The notes under the pieces: generated by a model
Seen by the model: only the letters and a program-made list of their open reading frames with translations
What the model was told of the DNA's origin: nothing
Databases searched by the model: none
Shown here: in pieces, positions 34,066 to 41,772 of the stretch
Position numbering within the stretch: the first letter of the stretch is position 1
How the letters are laid out: each line of letters begins with the position of its first letter
Source: JAKZSU01 sp047517485
GTDB lineage: Bacteria > Pseudomonadota > Alphaproteobacteria > UBA7887
Reading direction: 5' to 3'
Length of the DNA: 49,159 bases
NCBI GenBank assembly: GCA_047517485.1
Contig: JAKZSU010000004.1
Coordinates: forward strand, 1-49,159
Made by a program: the position numbers and the translations under genes

Positions 34066-34370
34066 CTAGTGGGTAAGCTATTGGTTGTAAAATGATTTGG
34101 TGTCTCAAACCACGCTGTCAACCAGTCGGTGGCGGGGCACCACCAAAGGTCGGCTTGGCCGTCGTCGCGCAAACGCGGGGTTTTCCGCAGCTCTTTCAGA
34201 TCGAACGGATCGGCATGAATATCGGCGAGCGCCGCGCCGCGAAGATAGGTCGCCTTTTTGGCCTCGGCGACCATCGGCGGATAGCCGCAGAGGTAGACAC
34301 CTCATCCCGAAAGATCCGCGTGATCGGCCAACCCCAAATGTGGCGCAGCTATGGATTTGCGTTGGCAAGA
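34066..34370 (-). pseudogene. Decayed C-terminal fragment of a ferredoxin/flavoprotein reductase
   Basis: The gap between the hydrolase and DUF2339 genes holds a readable protein remnant on the minus strand. Positions 34305-34361 give RKSIAAPHLGLADHADLSG, an in-frame TGA lies at 34302-34304, and the frame goes on with GVYLCGYPPMVAEAKKATYL and then RGAALADIHADPFDLKEL. The core LCGYPPMV matches the C-terminal NAD-binding motif (LCGPPPM) of oxygenase and ferredoxin reductases, and DLSG-x-x-VYLCG is the usual run-in, so the TGA probably replaced a sense codon such as TGG. An in-frame TAA at 34371 and the neighbouring hydrolase gene cut off anything further upstream. The tail beyond LWWCPATDW cannot be assigned. 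Selenocysteine is unlikely. Confidence 0.65.
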
Positions 34371-34381
34371 TTAGCGGAGCT

Positions 34382-35377
34382 TCACGGGCAGGCAAAGCAC
34401 CCGTTCGCGAGAAACGACAGCATCGCTTCCGTTCCCTCGGGATTGGTTTGAACGAACGAGTGAAGGCTGTCGATCACCATGAAATCTCGCGCGCCGACAA
34501 GGCGGGTTTCCTCGATCGCCAGGGTGCCGTCGTCGTCGCCATCGATCAGCGGATTGAACCCCTCGCCGTCGCCCCGACCGCCGGCGACGATGCCAAAATT
34601 CATCGGCAGCCCAGGAGTGCCGCGCATCGACTCGGTCGTCAAATCCTGCCCGGCGTCACCGATTATCCATTGGTACGGCAGGAATTCGGCAAGCAGGTCG
34701 GCGATCGCCGATCCATTGCTCGGCGGGGCGAACAGGACCGCGCGATGCAAGGTAATTCTCTCCCGCCAGGCCGACTCCTCGGCGAGCGCGGCGCGCAGGA
34801 CGATGCTGCCCATGCTGTGGGTGGGGAACGAAATTCGATCCACGCCCTCGAGCCGATCGAGGACCAGATTGAGCCGGCGGCCGCTCGCCTTCACGCCTTC
34901 ATGAAAACTCGGATAGTTCAGGCCGACGACGTCATATCCGGCTTCGCGCAGCTTCTCGGGCACATCGCCGAACGAATCCTTGGAGCGTCCGAGACCGTGC
35001 AGCAACAGAACCAGATGACGCCCGGCGGGCGCGATATTCTGTTCGCTCCTGATCTCGGACAGCACGGCGAGACATTGGGCATAAGTGCCCCACGCTTGGC
35101 GCACATCGTCGGGATCGAGAAGTCGATGGTGCCCGGTCACCACGTTCTCTTGGATGCGCCAGCCGGCATAGATGAAATTGTCACCCCAGAACACCTTGCC
35201 ACCCAGGGTCGGCATGGCGATGTTCGGCCTGCGGTCGTCCGAGTCCTCGCTTTTCGGCGACCGAGGACCGGTCATTGACGTCGCGGCGAGCACGAATATT
35301 AGCAACGAGAGAAGCCATAGACGACGGGATCTTGACCAAATTGAAGTCACTGTTTTTCTATCTGTCATTCGTGGCAT
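34382..35377 (-). CDS. Alpha/beta-hydrolase (lipase/esterase-like), membrane-anchored or exported
   Basis: Predicted serine hydrolase of the lipase/PGAP1-like group. The N-terminus has a basic-hydrophobic segment (RRLWLLSLLIFVLAATS) that should act as signal anchor or signal peptide. The oxyanion region is RHLVLLLHGLGRSKDSF, the nucleophile elbow FPTHSMGSIVLRAAL (Ser in HSMGS), a possible acid lies in DGTLAIEETRLVG, and the likely catalytic histidine in VIDSLHSF near the end. Candidate starts are GTG 35389, ATG 35377 and ATG 35368; 35377 is a compromise. The gene begins 23 bases after the metallohydrolase stop, so both may share a transcript. The substrate is not visible. Confidence 0.82.
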   Translation of the reverse strand: MPRMTDRKTVTSIWSRSRRLWLLSLLIFVLAATSMTGPRSPKSEDSDDRRPNIAMPTLGGKVFWGDNFIYAGWRIQENVVTGHHRLLDPDDVRQAWGTYAQCLAVLSEIRSEQNIAPAGRHLVLLLHGLGRSKDSFGDVPEKLREAGYDVVGLNYPSFHEGVKASGRRLNLVLDRLEGVDRISFPTHSMGSIVLRAALAEESAWRERITLHRAVLFAPPSNGSAIADLLAEFLPYQWIIGDAGQDLTTESMRGTPGLPMNFGIVAGGRGDGEGFNPLIDGDDDGTLAIEETRLVGARDFMVIDSLHSFVQTNPEGTEAMLSFLANGCFACP

Positions 35378-35400
35378 GTGGCGATGCACGTGCCGCGCGT

Positions 35401-36204
35401 CTACCCCTTTGGCGCTACGTCGAGGCGGACCACGGTTCCCGCGGCATCGGCCGACAAGGCGGGATAGCGCGCCATCACCAAGGGGTCGTGGCCGGGGATA
35501 ATGTGCTGGCCGGACTCCGCCAGGCGGCGCATCTTATCGTAGCCCTGGACCATATCGCCGACGCTGTAGACGATGGGAAACGGCGCCACCGCCTCCATGT
35601 TCTCGTAAAAATGACTGGCGTCGGACGCCAGCACCACCCAGCCGCGTTTGGTCAGCACGCGCACACATTGGATGCCCATGGTGTGGCCGCCGATGTGGTT
35701 GACGCTGATCCCCGGGGCGATTTCGTCCGCGCCATCATGGAACGCCACCCGCCCCTCGAATAGACGCTCGACCATGGCCGTCACATGGCGCGCGGAATAG
35801 GCGTAGCCAAACGGCGTGTGCATCATGTGCCGCCCGGTGGCGTATGCCATTTCGCTGTCTTGGACATGAAATCGCGCGGCCGGGAAATCATCGAGCGTGC
35901 CGGCGTGATCATAATGCAGATGGGTGACGATCACGTCCTCCACCGTCGTGGAGTCGATCCCCGCCATCGCCAGACCTTCGCGCGGCAGACAGGTGATCTC
36001 GCGCTGCCGCGACTTCGCTTCCGCGCGATCAAACCCGGTGTCGACGACAATTGTCCGGTTCTCGTTGACGATCGCCCAGACGTAATAGTCCAGCGGCATC
36101 GCAGACTCGTGAAGGTCGGTGATGATGAAATTCTCGGCCCGCTTACGCGCCGCATAGGTGCCGTAGCGAATGGCGAAAACGTCATAGGTTTCGGGGTTGG
36201 ACAT
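35401..36204 (-). CDS. MBL-fold metallohydrolase, N-acyl-homoserine-lactonase-like
   Basis: Metallo-beta-lactamase-fold hydrolase of 267 residues with the metal motif VTHLHYDHAGTLDDFPAARF (HxHxDH), a downstream ligand histidine in VNHIGGHTMGIQCV, Asp in VVLASDASHFYEN, and the final His in IIPGHDPLV. The order and the WAIVNENRTIVVDTGFD opening fit the AttM/AiiA-like lactonase group, so opening of a lactone such as an acyl-homoserine lactone is plausible, although many members act on other lactones. ATG 36204 has a strong AGGAGGG site. It is separated from the binding-protein gene upstream by a terminator, so it probably has its own promoter, and it leads into the hydrolase gene. Confidence 0.85.
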   Translation of the reverse strand: MSNPETYDVFAIRYGTYAARKRAENFIITDLHESAMPLDYYVWAIVNENRTIVVDTGFDRAEAKSRQREITCLPREGLAMAGIDSTTVEDVIVTHLHYDHAGTLDDFPAARFHVQDSEMAYATGRHMMHTPFGYAYSARHVTAMVERLFEGRVAFHDGADEIAPGISVNHIGGHTMGIQCVRVLTKRGWVVLASDASHFYENMEAVAPFPIVYSVGDMVQGYDKMRRLAESGQHIIPGHDPLVMARYPALSADAAGTVVRLDVAPKG

Positions 36205-36220
36205 GATCCCTCCTTGGCGG

Positions 36221-36255
36221 AAGAAAAAGGCCCGGTAAGTTACGTACCGGGCCTT
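36221..36255 (-). terminator. Rho-independent terminator after the second HAAT operon
   Basis: A perfect 11-bp stem (AAGGCCCGGTA at 36227-36237 with TACCGGGCCTT at 36245-36255) and a seven-base loop are followed on the minus strand by TTTTTCTT. It lies 19 bases after the stop of the binding-protein gene and should end the livG-to-binding-protein transcript. Confidence 0.92.
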
Positions 36256-36273
36256 ATCCGAAGTTTTTCCTGA

Positions 36274-37488
36274 TTAACGGGCGCTTATGATTTCGCCTTC
36301 GAGATCCCAGATCTCGCCGTTGAAACGCATCAGTTGCATCTGCTCGATCGGATAGAAATCCTCGGCGCTGGTGGTGACGGTGATCCCCGGGAGCAGCATT
36401 GGCACCGTAAGATCATTCAGCGCGGCGGCCTTGGCCATCACGTTTTCGCGGGTCAAATTGTCGCCGCAACGCCGCAAGACATCGACCATGGCGAAGGCGA
36501 CGGCATAGGCATAGGCGTTGAAGACCTCGCCCTTGTTGCCGCGCGGATTGTATTCATCCATCCACTTCGTCCACTCGATCACATCCGGCTCGTTCGCCCA
36601 CTGCGGATCGGTCGGATCCTTGAGATAGTTCGAGCTGATTAGCCCAGTCGCCTTTTCCAACCCGGCCGGGGTCAGGACCGACTCGACCGATGTCGAGACA
36701 TTGTTGATGAAATGCATCGGCTTCCAGCCGATGTCGTAGACCTTGCGAATCGCCTGGGCGGCGAACTTGGGCGTGGTGATGTTGAAGAACACGTTGGCAC
36801 CCGAGTTCTTCAGCTCGACGATCTGCGAGTCGATCGTCGGATCGGTCACTTCGTAGGGGAACTCGGCGACGATGAGATCGTCCTTGAGATCTCCCAAGGC
36901 GTCGTGGAAACCGTCGAGATAATCTTTCCCGTAATCGTCGTTCTGGAACAGAATGCCGATCTTCGGATCCGCGACATTTTCGATAATATATTTGGCATAG
37001 ATTTTGGATTCGGCCGGATAGGTCGGCTGCCACCCCATGCTCCAGGGATATTTCTCCGGTTGTCCCCACTGGCTGGCACCGGTGGCAACGAAGACGTGGG
37101 GGATCTTCTTGGCATTTACGTAGCGGTGAATCGCGGTATTAGTTGGCGTACCAAGAGTCTGAAACAGCAGAAGAACTTCTTCCTGTTCGACCAGCTTGCG
37201 CACCTGCTCGACGGTCTTTGGTGGGCTGTAGCCATCGTCGAGGGTGATAAAGGTGATCTTGCGCCCGTTGATGCCGCCTTGGGCGTTGATCATGTCGAAA
37301 TAGGCGCCAATCGCCTGGCCGATCGCGCCATAGGACGAGGCCGGTCCGCTATACGGATTGGTGTTGCCGATCTTGATCTCGGTGTCGCTGGCGCCGGGAT
37401 CATATTGCGGCTCGGCATGGGCCCCGGAAAACGCCATTGCCGCGCCGGCCAAGGCGCCCATCACGGTGAATACGATCTTACGGTTCAT
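36274..37488 (-). CDS. Periplasmic substrate-binding protein of the second HAAT transporter
   Basis: Type I periplasmic binding protein (Peripla_BP_6). The 404-residue precursor starts MNRKIVFTVMGALAGAAMAF with cleavage near residue 25, followed by DTEIKIGNTNPYSGPASSYG, the standard first binding loop, and AQGGINGRKITFITLDDGYS, the classic second motif. ATG 37488 is backed by AGGAGG nine bases upstream; a longer reading to 37560 has no signal-peptide logic. It is the last gene of the operon livG-livF-livH-livM-binding protein, and a terminator follows. It is only distantly similar to the binding protein at 9957, so the two transporters should differ in substrate. Confidence 0.9.
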   Translation of the reverse strand: MNRKIVFTVMGALAGAAMAFSGAHAEPQYDPGASDTEIKIGNTNPYSGPASSYGAIGQAIGAYFDMINAQGGINGRKITFITLDDGYSPPKTVEQVRKLVEQEEVLLLFQTLGTPTNTAIHRYVNAKKIPHVFVATGASQWGQPEKYPWSMGWQPTYPAESKIYAKYIIENVADPKIGILFQNDDYGKDYLDGFHDALGDLKDDLIVAEFPYEVTDPTIDSQIVELKNSGANVFFNITTPKFAAQAIRKVYDIGWKPMHFINNVSTSVESVLTPAGLEKATGLISSNYLKDPTDPQWANEPDVIEWTKWMDEYNPRGNKGEVFNAYAYAVAFAMVDVLRRCGDNLTRENVMAKAAALNDLTVPMLLPGITVTTSAEDFYPIEQMQLMRFNGEIWDLEGEIISAR

Positions 37489-37504
37489 GCTCAAGGTCCT
37501 CCTG

Positions 37505-38566
37505 TCAACGCGACGCAGACGGGGTCTGCCCGGCGTCGCTTGTTTGATCCGGCTCGCCATCGGTGGTCCCCCATTTGCGCATGATACGAGCCCCCATTAA
37601 GCGCACGAAACCGGCCGCGCCCATCGGCATAAAGTACATTACGACGATCAATATCAGGCCATACACCACCGCTGGCGCCACTTTAAAAACATCCTCGGCG
37701 ACGTTGGGCAAATAGACAATCACCAAACCGCCGAAGACGGCCCCCCAGATCGAGCCGAGCCCGCCGACCACCATGCCGATCAAGATCCAGATCGAGATAA
37801 AGAAAGTGAAGCTGTCCGGAGAAACAAACTCGACGACGATCGCGCTCAAGGCGCCGGCGATGCCGGTATAAAACGCGCTGAGACCAAACGTCAGTGACTT
37901 GTACAGCGCGGTATTAACCCCCATTGCTTCCGCCGCGATATGCTGCGTGCGAATAGCGATCATCGCGCGTCCCGATCGACTGCGTAAAATATTCCAAGCG
38001 GCGAAAAACAGCACGAGCAAGATGCCAAGGGAGAAAAAGTACAACCACTGATCCTTGCTGAGCTCCAATGGCAACCACGCCGGCGGATCGGGCTTGAATA
38101 TAAAGATCCCCTGGACGCCCCCGGTCCACGGTTCGAAGAGGTCGTATTTCAAGATTTGCGGCACCGCGATCGCCAAGCCAAATGTCGCGAGCGCCAAATA
38201 ATGTCCACGCAGGCGCCCCGCCGGATAGCCGAACAAGAATCCGACGAACATGGCGACGACGCCACCCATGGGAATTGCCAGGTAATAGGGCACCTCCCCC
38301 TTGTCGATCATGACCGCCGTGGCGTAGGCGCCGATGGCATAGAACGCGCCATGACCAAGCGAGATTTGACCGCAATAGCCGGTCAACATGTTGAGCCCGA
38401 GGACCGCGATCGCCCACAACAACACATTGGTGAACTGGTAGGTTCGATAATCGCTACTCAAAAACGGCAGAGCGACCGCGATCAGCAGGCCGAGGATTAG
38501 CGCCGAGCGGCGCCATCCGACGCCAGTCAAACCGGCAAATCGTGTCTCATGAAGTTGTCGAGCCAT
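37505..38566 (-). CDS. livM: HAAT-family permease, LivM type (second system)
   Basis: Inner-membrane permease of 353 residues with about nine or ten hydrophobic segments. The LivM motif ISLGHGAFYAIGAYATAV, the sequence LVLFFAAWNILRSRSGRAMI (start of the EAA-type loop) and GLGSIWGAVFGGLVIVYLP are visible. The C-terminus has a polar tail of some 40 residues (about 315-353) beyond the last helix. It is three bases from livH upstream and 16 bases from the binding-protein start downstream. Confidence 0.9.
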   Translation of the reverse strand: MARQLHETRFAGLTGVGWRRSALILGLLIAVALPFLSSDYRTYQFTNVLLWAIAVLGLNMLTGYCGQISLGHGAFYAIGAYATAVMIDKGEVPYYLAIPMGGVVAMFVGFLFGYPAGRLRGHYLALATFGLAIAVPQILKYDLFEPWTGGVQGIFIFKPDPPAWLPLELSKDQWLYFFSLGILLVLFFAAWNILRSRSGRAMIAIRTQHIAAEAMGVNTALYKSLTFGLSAFYTGIAGALSAIVVEFVSPDSFTFFISIWILIGMVVGGLGSIWGAVFGGLVIVYLPNVAEDVFKVAPAVVYGLILIVVMYFMPMGAAGFVRLMGARIMRKWGTTDGEPDQTSDAGQTPSASR

Positions 38567-38569
38567 TTC

Positions 38570-39454
38570 TCACACCCTCGAGACGGCGACTTTGCCGAAC
38601 AGACCGCCTGGCCGAAAGATCACCACCACGATGATGATCGCCAAGGCCACGGTCAATTTGAGTTCGTTACCGATGAACGGCATATACGCGCCGATCAAAT
38701 TCTCGAACACGCCGACGATGAACCCCCCGGCGACCGCCCCGCCAGGATTGTTGATGCCGCCCAAAAGCGCGCTGGCGAAACCATAAAGCAGAATGCCCGC
38801 CATCATCGACGGGTCGAGGAAAACGATCGGCGCGACCATCATCCCCGCGACCGCGCCGATCGCCGCGGCGAGACCCCAGCCGAGCGCCAACATCCAGCCG
38901 ACCCGGATACCAACAAGTTTACTCGATGTGGGGTCTTGCGCCGCCGCTAGCATCGCCAGGCCAATTGGCGTGAAACGGAAGAACAAATAGAGCAATAGCA
39001 ATACCACCAGCGTCACGCCAATCGCGCCGACATCGTGCATGCGAACGCTCACGCCCTCCATCAAAACCAGCGGCGCTTCCGGGAACGGACTGTCAAAGCT
39101 CTTGATGGTGTATGTCCAAATCCATCCCGCCAATCCATTGAAAATCAACAATAATGCGATGAACACGACGATCAAGGTGAAGATCGCCGCGCGCTCGAAT
39201 GGGCGAATGATCACCCGCTCGATCACCACTCCGCCGACGAACGAGATCCCGACGGTGAGAAAGAACGCGGCCCAATAGGGAAAGCCGGCATTGATCATCG
39301 TCCAGGCGAGGTAGGTCGAGAACATCGCCATCTCGCCCTGGGCGAAGTTGATCAGCTCGGTCGCCTCGTGGATCATCACCAGGGCGAGCGCCAACGAGGC
39401 GTAGATACCGCCCGCCGCGAGCCCCGCCACCACCAATTGAATGAACAGATCCAT
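38570..39454 (-). CDS. livH: HAAT-family permease, LivH type (second system)
   Basis: Inner-membrane permease of 294 residues. Hallmarks are GLAAGGIYASLALALVMIHE, the motif ELINFAQGEMAMFSTYLAW and the C-terminal ALLGGINNPGGAVAGGFIVG, within roughly eight transmembrane helices. It lies between livF (six bases) and livM (three bases) and clearly belongs to the same transcript. The substrate is not decided by sequence. Confidence 0.9.
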   Translation of the reverse strand: MDLFIQLVVAGLAAGGIYASLALALVMIHEATELINFAQGEMAMFSTYLAWTMINAGFPYWAAFFLTVGISFVGGVVIERVIIRPFERAAIFTLIVVFIALLLIFNGLAGWIWTYTIKSFDSPFPEAPLVLMEGVSVRMHDVGAIGVTLVVLLLLYLFFRFTPIGLAMLAAAQDPTSSKLVGIRVGWMLALGWGLAAAIGAVAGMMVAPIVFLDPSMMAGILLYGFASALLGGINNPGGAVAGGFIVGVFENLIGAYMPFIGNELKLTVALAIIIVVVIFRPGGLFGKVAVSRV

Positions 39455-39460
39455 AGCGTG

Positions 39461-40174
39461 CTAATACCCTAGATAGGCTTTGCGGACGGCTTCGTCATTG
39501 CGCAAAACGTCGGCGTCGCCGGACATCACCACGCGGCCGGTCTCGAGCAGATAGGCGCTGTCGGCAAGTTCGAGCGCGAGCGAGGCGTCTTGCTCGACCA
39601 ACAGCATGCTAATGCCTTGCTCCCGATTGATCGTGCGCAGGATATTGAACAGGTCCTGGACCACCAGCGGGGCCAGGCCGAACGACGGCTCGTCGAGCAA
39701 CATCAGCACCGGGTGCAGCATCAAGGCGCGGCCGATTGCCAACATTTGTTGCTCACCACCCGACAAGGTGCCGGCCTGCTGCTGTCGCCGGCCTGCGAGA
39801 AGTGGGAAATATTCGAAAACCCGGTCCATATCGGCAGCGATCGCATCACGATCGCGGCGCGTATAAGCCCCAAGGCGCAGGTTCTCCTCGACCGAGAGCC
39901 CGGTGAAAGTGCCGCGACCGTCGGGAACGTGGGCGATCCGTTTACGCACCACGTCCTCGGTCGCCATACCCTTGATATTGTTGCCGGAGAACGATAACTC
40001 GCCGCCGGTCTTGATCATCCCGCACACCGCGCGCAATGTCGTCGTCTTGCCCGCGCCGTTGGCGCCGAGGATGGTGGTGATGCCGCCTTCGGCGACTTCG
40101 AAATCGATCCCGAAAAGAACCTGGATCGGTCCGTAATGCGCGGTCAGCCCGCGGGCTTTCAGCAGCGCCGCCAT
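39461..40174 (-). CDS. livF: HAAT-family ATP-binding protein, LivF type (second system)
   Basis: ATPase of 237 residues with Walker A LGANGAGKTTTLRAVCG, the LivF-typical IAHVPDGRGTFTGLSVEENL, signature LSGGEQQMLAIGRALM, Walker B LMLLDEPSFGLAP and switch histidine replaced by glutamine (MLLVEQDASLA), as usual for LivF. ATG 40174 was chosen because it follows the livG stop in a TGATG overlap; the frame stays open to 40582 but only as out-of-frame livG sequence. Confidence 0.9.
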   Translation of the reverse strand: MAALLKARGLTAHYGPIQVLFGIDFEVAEGGITTILGANGAGKTTTLRAVCGMIKTGGELSFSGNNIKGMATEDVVRKRIAHVPDGRGTFTGLSVEENLRLGAYTRRDRDAIAADMDRVFEYFPLLAGRRQQQAGTLSGGEQQMLAIGRALMLHPVLMLLDEPSFGLAPLVVQDLFNILRTINREQGISMLLVEQDASLALELADSAYLLETGRVVMSGDADVLRNDEAVRKAYLGY

Positions 40175-40956
40175 CAGCCGGAGGTCCCGAGATAGGCGGT
40201 GATCACCGCTTCGTCGCGTTGCACGTCGGCGGGCGTGCCCTCGGCGATCGTGCGGCCGAAATCGAGCGCCACCACCCAATCCGAGATCGGCATCACCAGT
40301 CCCATGTGATGCTCGACAAGAAGCACCGTCAGTCGCCACCGGTCGCGGATCGATTTGATCAACGCGCCGAGTTTCTCGACCTCCTCGTGGTTGAGACCGC
40401 CGGCGGGCTCGTCCATCAGCAGCAGTTTCGGCTGGCCGGCGAGCGAGCGCGCGAGCTCGACCCGCTTCTTGGTGCCGAAGGCGAGCGACTCGACCGCCAC
40501 ATGCGCGAACGCGTCGAGGTCGAGAAAATCGAGCAGCTCCCAGGCACGCTCGCGCAGCCCCGCCTCCTCGCGGCGAATCCACGGCAGCCGCAACGCATTG
40601 CTCAAATAATCGGCGCGGGTCAGCGAATGGCCGCCGATCATCACGTTGTCGAGTACGCTCATGGTCTCGAACAGCGCCAAATTCTGGAAGGTGCGGCCAA
40701 GACCCAGACCCGCCATGCGATGCGCCGGCGAGTCCAACAGCGCGGCCCCGTCGAAGGTGATGGTGCCGCTATCCGGCGTATAGAGCCGGCTCAGGCAGTT
40801 GAAGAGGGTCGTCTTGCCGGCGCCGTTCGGGCCGATCAGGCCGACGATGGCGCCGCGTCGTACCGAGAACGAGATCCCGTCCAAGGCAATGATCCCGCCG
40901 AACCGCATGACCACGTCGGCGACATCGAGCAACGGCGTATCGCTGGCCGGCGACAC
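40174..40956 (-). CDS. livG: HAAT-family ATP-binding protein, LivG type (second system), first gene of operon
   Basis: ATPase of 260 residues with Walker A GPNGAGKTTLFNCLS, the LivG segment GLGRTFQNLALFETMSVLDN, signature region SLAFGTKKRVELARSLAG (non-canonical, as common in LivG), Walker B LLLMDEPAGGLNHEE and VLLVEHHMGLVM. It heads the operon, with 135 non-coding bases to the isomerase-like gene upstream; that gap should hold the promoter, though none was assigned. The unusual order, ATPases first and binding protein last, is seen in many alphaproteobacterial HAAT operons. Confidence 0.9.
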   Translation of the reverse strand: MSPASDTPLLDVADVVMRFGGIIALDGISFSVRRGAIVGLIGPNGAGKTTLFNCLSRLYTPDSGTITFDGAALLDSPAHRMAGLGLGRTFQNLALFETMSVLDNVMIGGHSLTRADYLSNALRLPWIRREEAGLRERAWELLDFLDLDAFAHVAVESLAFGTKKRVELARSLAGQPKLLLMDEPAGGLNHEEVEKLGALIKSIRDRWRLTVLLVEHHMGLVMPISDWVVALDFGRTIAEGTPADVQRDEAVITAYLGTSG

Positions 40957-41091
40957 GGTCAGGCCCCGCTGGCGGCGGGACCACGATGTGGCACCACCGG
41001 ATCCGATTCGATGTTGGTCATGTCCCCCCCGGACGTCACCCTCTCAAGCCTCAGTCTAGAATGCCAGGTCGCTTCGCGCCACCCTCGCGAC

Positions 41092-41694
41092 TCATCGCGC
41101 CAATGCCGCCTCGATCAGCGGTATGCGGTCGTTGCCGAAATACATGTCATCGCCGTCGACAAATATGGTCGGCGAGCCGAATCCGCCGCGCGCGATCACC
41201 TCGTCGGTGTTGGCGCGCAATCGCGCCTTGATTTCCGGATCGTCGCAGGCGGTGAAGAATTCGCCCGCATCGAGCCCGATCTGGTGACAAATCGCGCTGA
41301 GCACCGAGGTTTGCGAAATATCCTCGAAATCTCCCCAATACCGCTCGAAAACAGCGTCCGCGTAGGCTTCGAGACACCCTTGATCGAGGGCATAAAGCGC
41401 GCCCCGCATCGCGGTGACCGCGCGTACCGGAAACACCGGCGGAATGCCGCGGATCCGAATACCGCAGTATCGCGCCCAGTCGGCCATATCCTTCCGGGCA
41501 TAGGCGGCCTTGAGCGGATTGGGGTTGTCGCGTTGCTCGTAGACACCGGGATTGACGGTGTTGAATATGCCACCAACCAAAATCGGCTTCCAGACGATGG
41601 TCGCGCCCGCCGCGGCGCAGACTGGGCGAATTCGGCTATAGCCGAGGTAGGTCCACGGGCTCGAACAATCGAAAAAAAATTCCACCGTCGCCAT
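41092..41694 (-). CDS. 2-hydroxychromene-2-carboxylate isomerase-like protein (DsbA/kappa-GST fold)
   Basis: Glutathione-dependent isomerase family of the thioredoxin fold; known members isomerise 2-hydroxychromene-2-carboxylate in naphthalene breakdown. The 200-residue protein begins VEFFFDCSSPWTYLGYSRI, with the catalytic serine position in SSPW, and later has the cis-proline motif GGFGSPTIFVDGDDMYFGND, both typical. It is divergent from the acyl-CoA synthetase gene, with 78 bases between, and upstream of the second HAAT operon on the same strand. Many family members act outside naphthalene degradation, so the aromatic-acid theme is only suggestive. Confidence 0.86.
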   Translation of the reverse strand: MATVEFFFDCSSPWTYLGYSRIRPVCAAAGATIVWKPILVGGIFNTVNPGVYEQRDNPNPLKAAYARKDMADWARYCGIRIRGIPPVFPVRAVTAMRGALYALDQGCLEAYADAVFERYWGDFEDISQTSVLSAICHQIGLDAGEFFTACDDPEIKARLRANTDEVIARGGFGSPTIFVDGDDMYFGNDRIPLIEAALAR

Positions 41695-41772
41695 GCCGCT
41701 CTCCCGGATTCATGCTGTCCCCTGCGCCCGCCTAGCGGTACCGTAGACGAGAGCCGGCGACAAGGACCAACC

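Noticed and set aside
34302..34304. TGA as a selenocysteine codon in the reductase remnant
   Set aside because: The gene is also cut upstream by TAA and by the next gene, the position is not a catalytic one in reductases, and no SECIS-like hairpin was seen.
40219..41772. Long upstream extension of the acyl-CoA synthetase frame
   Set aside because: The family N-terminus begins at 41773; the extension lies antisense to livG and the isomerase-like gene.
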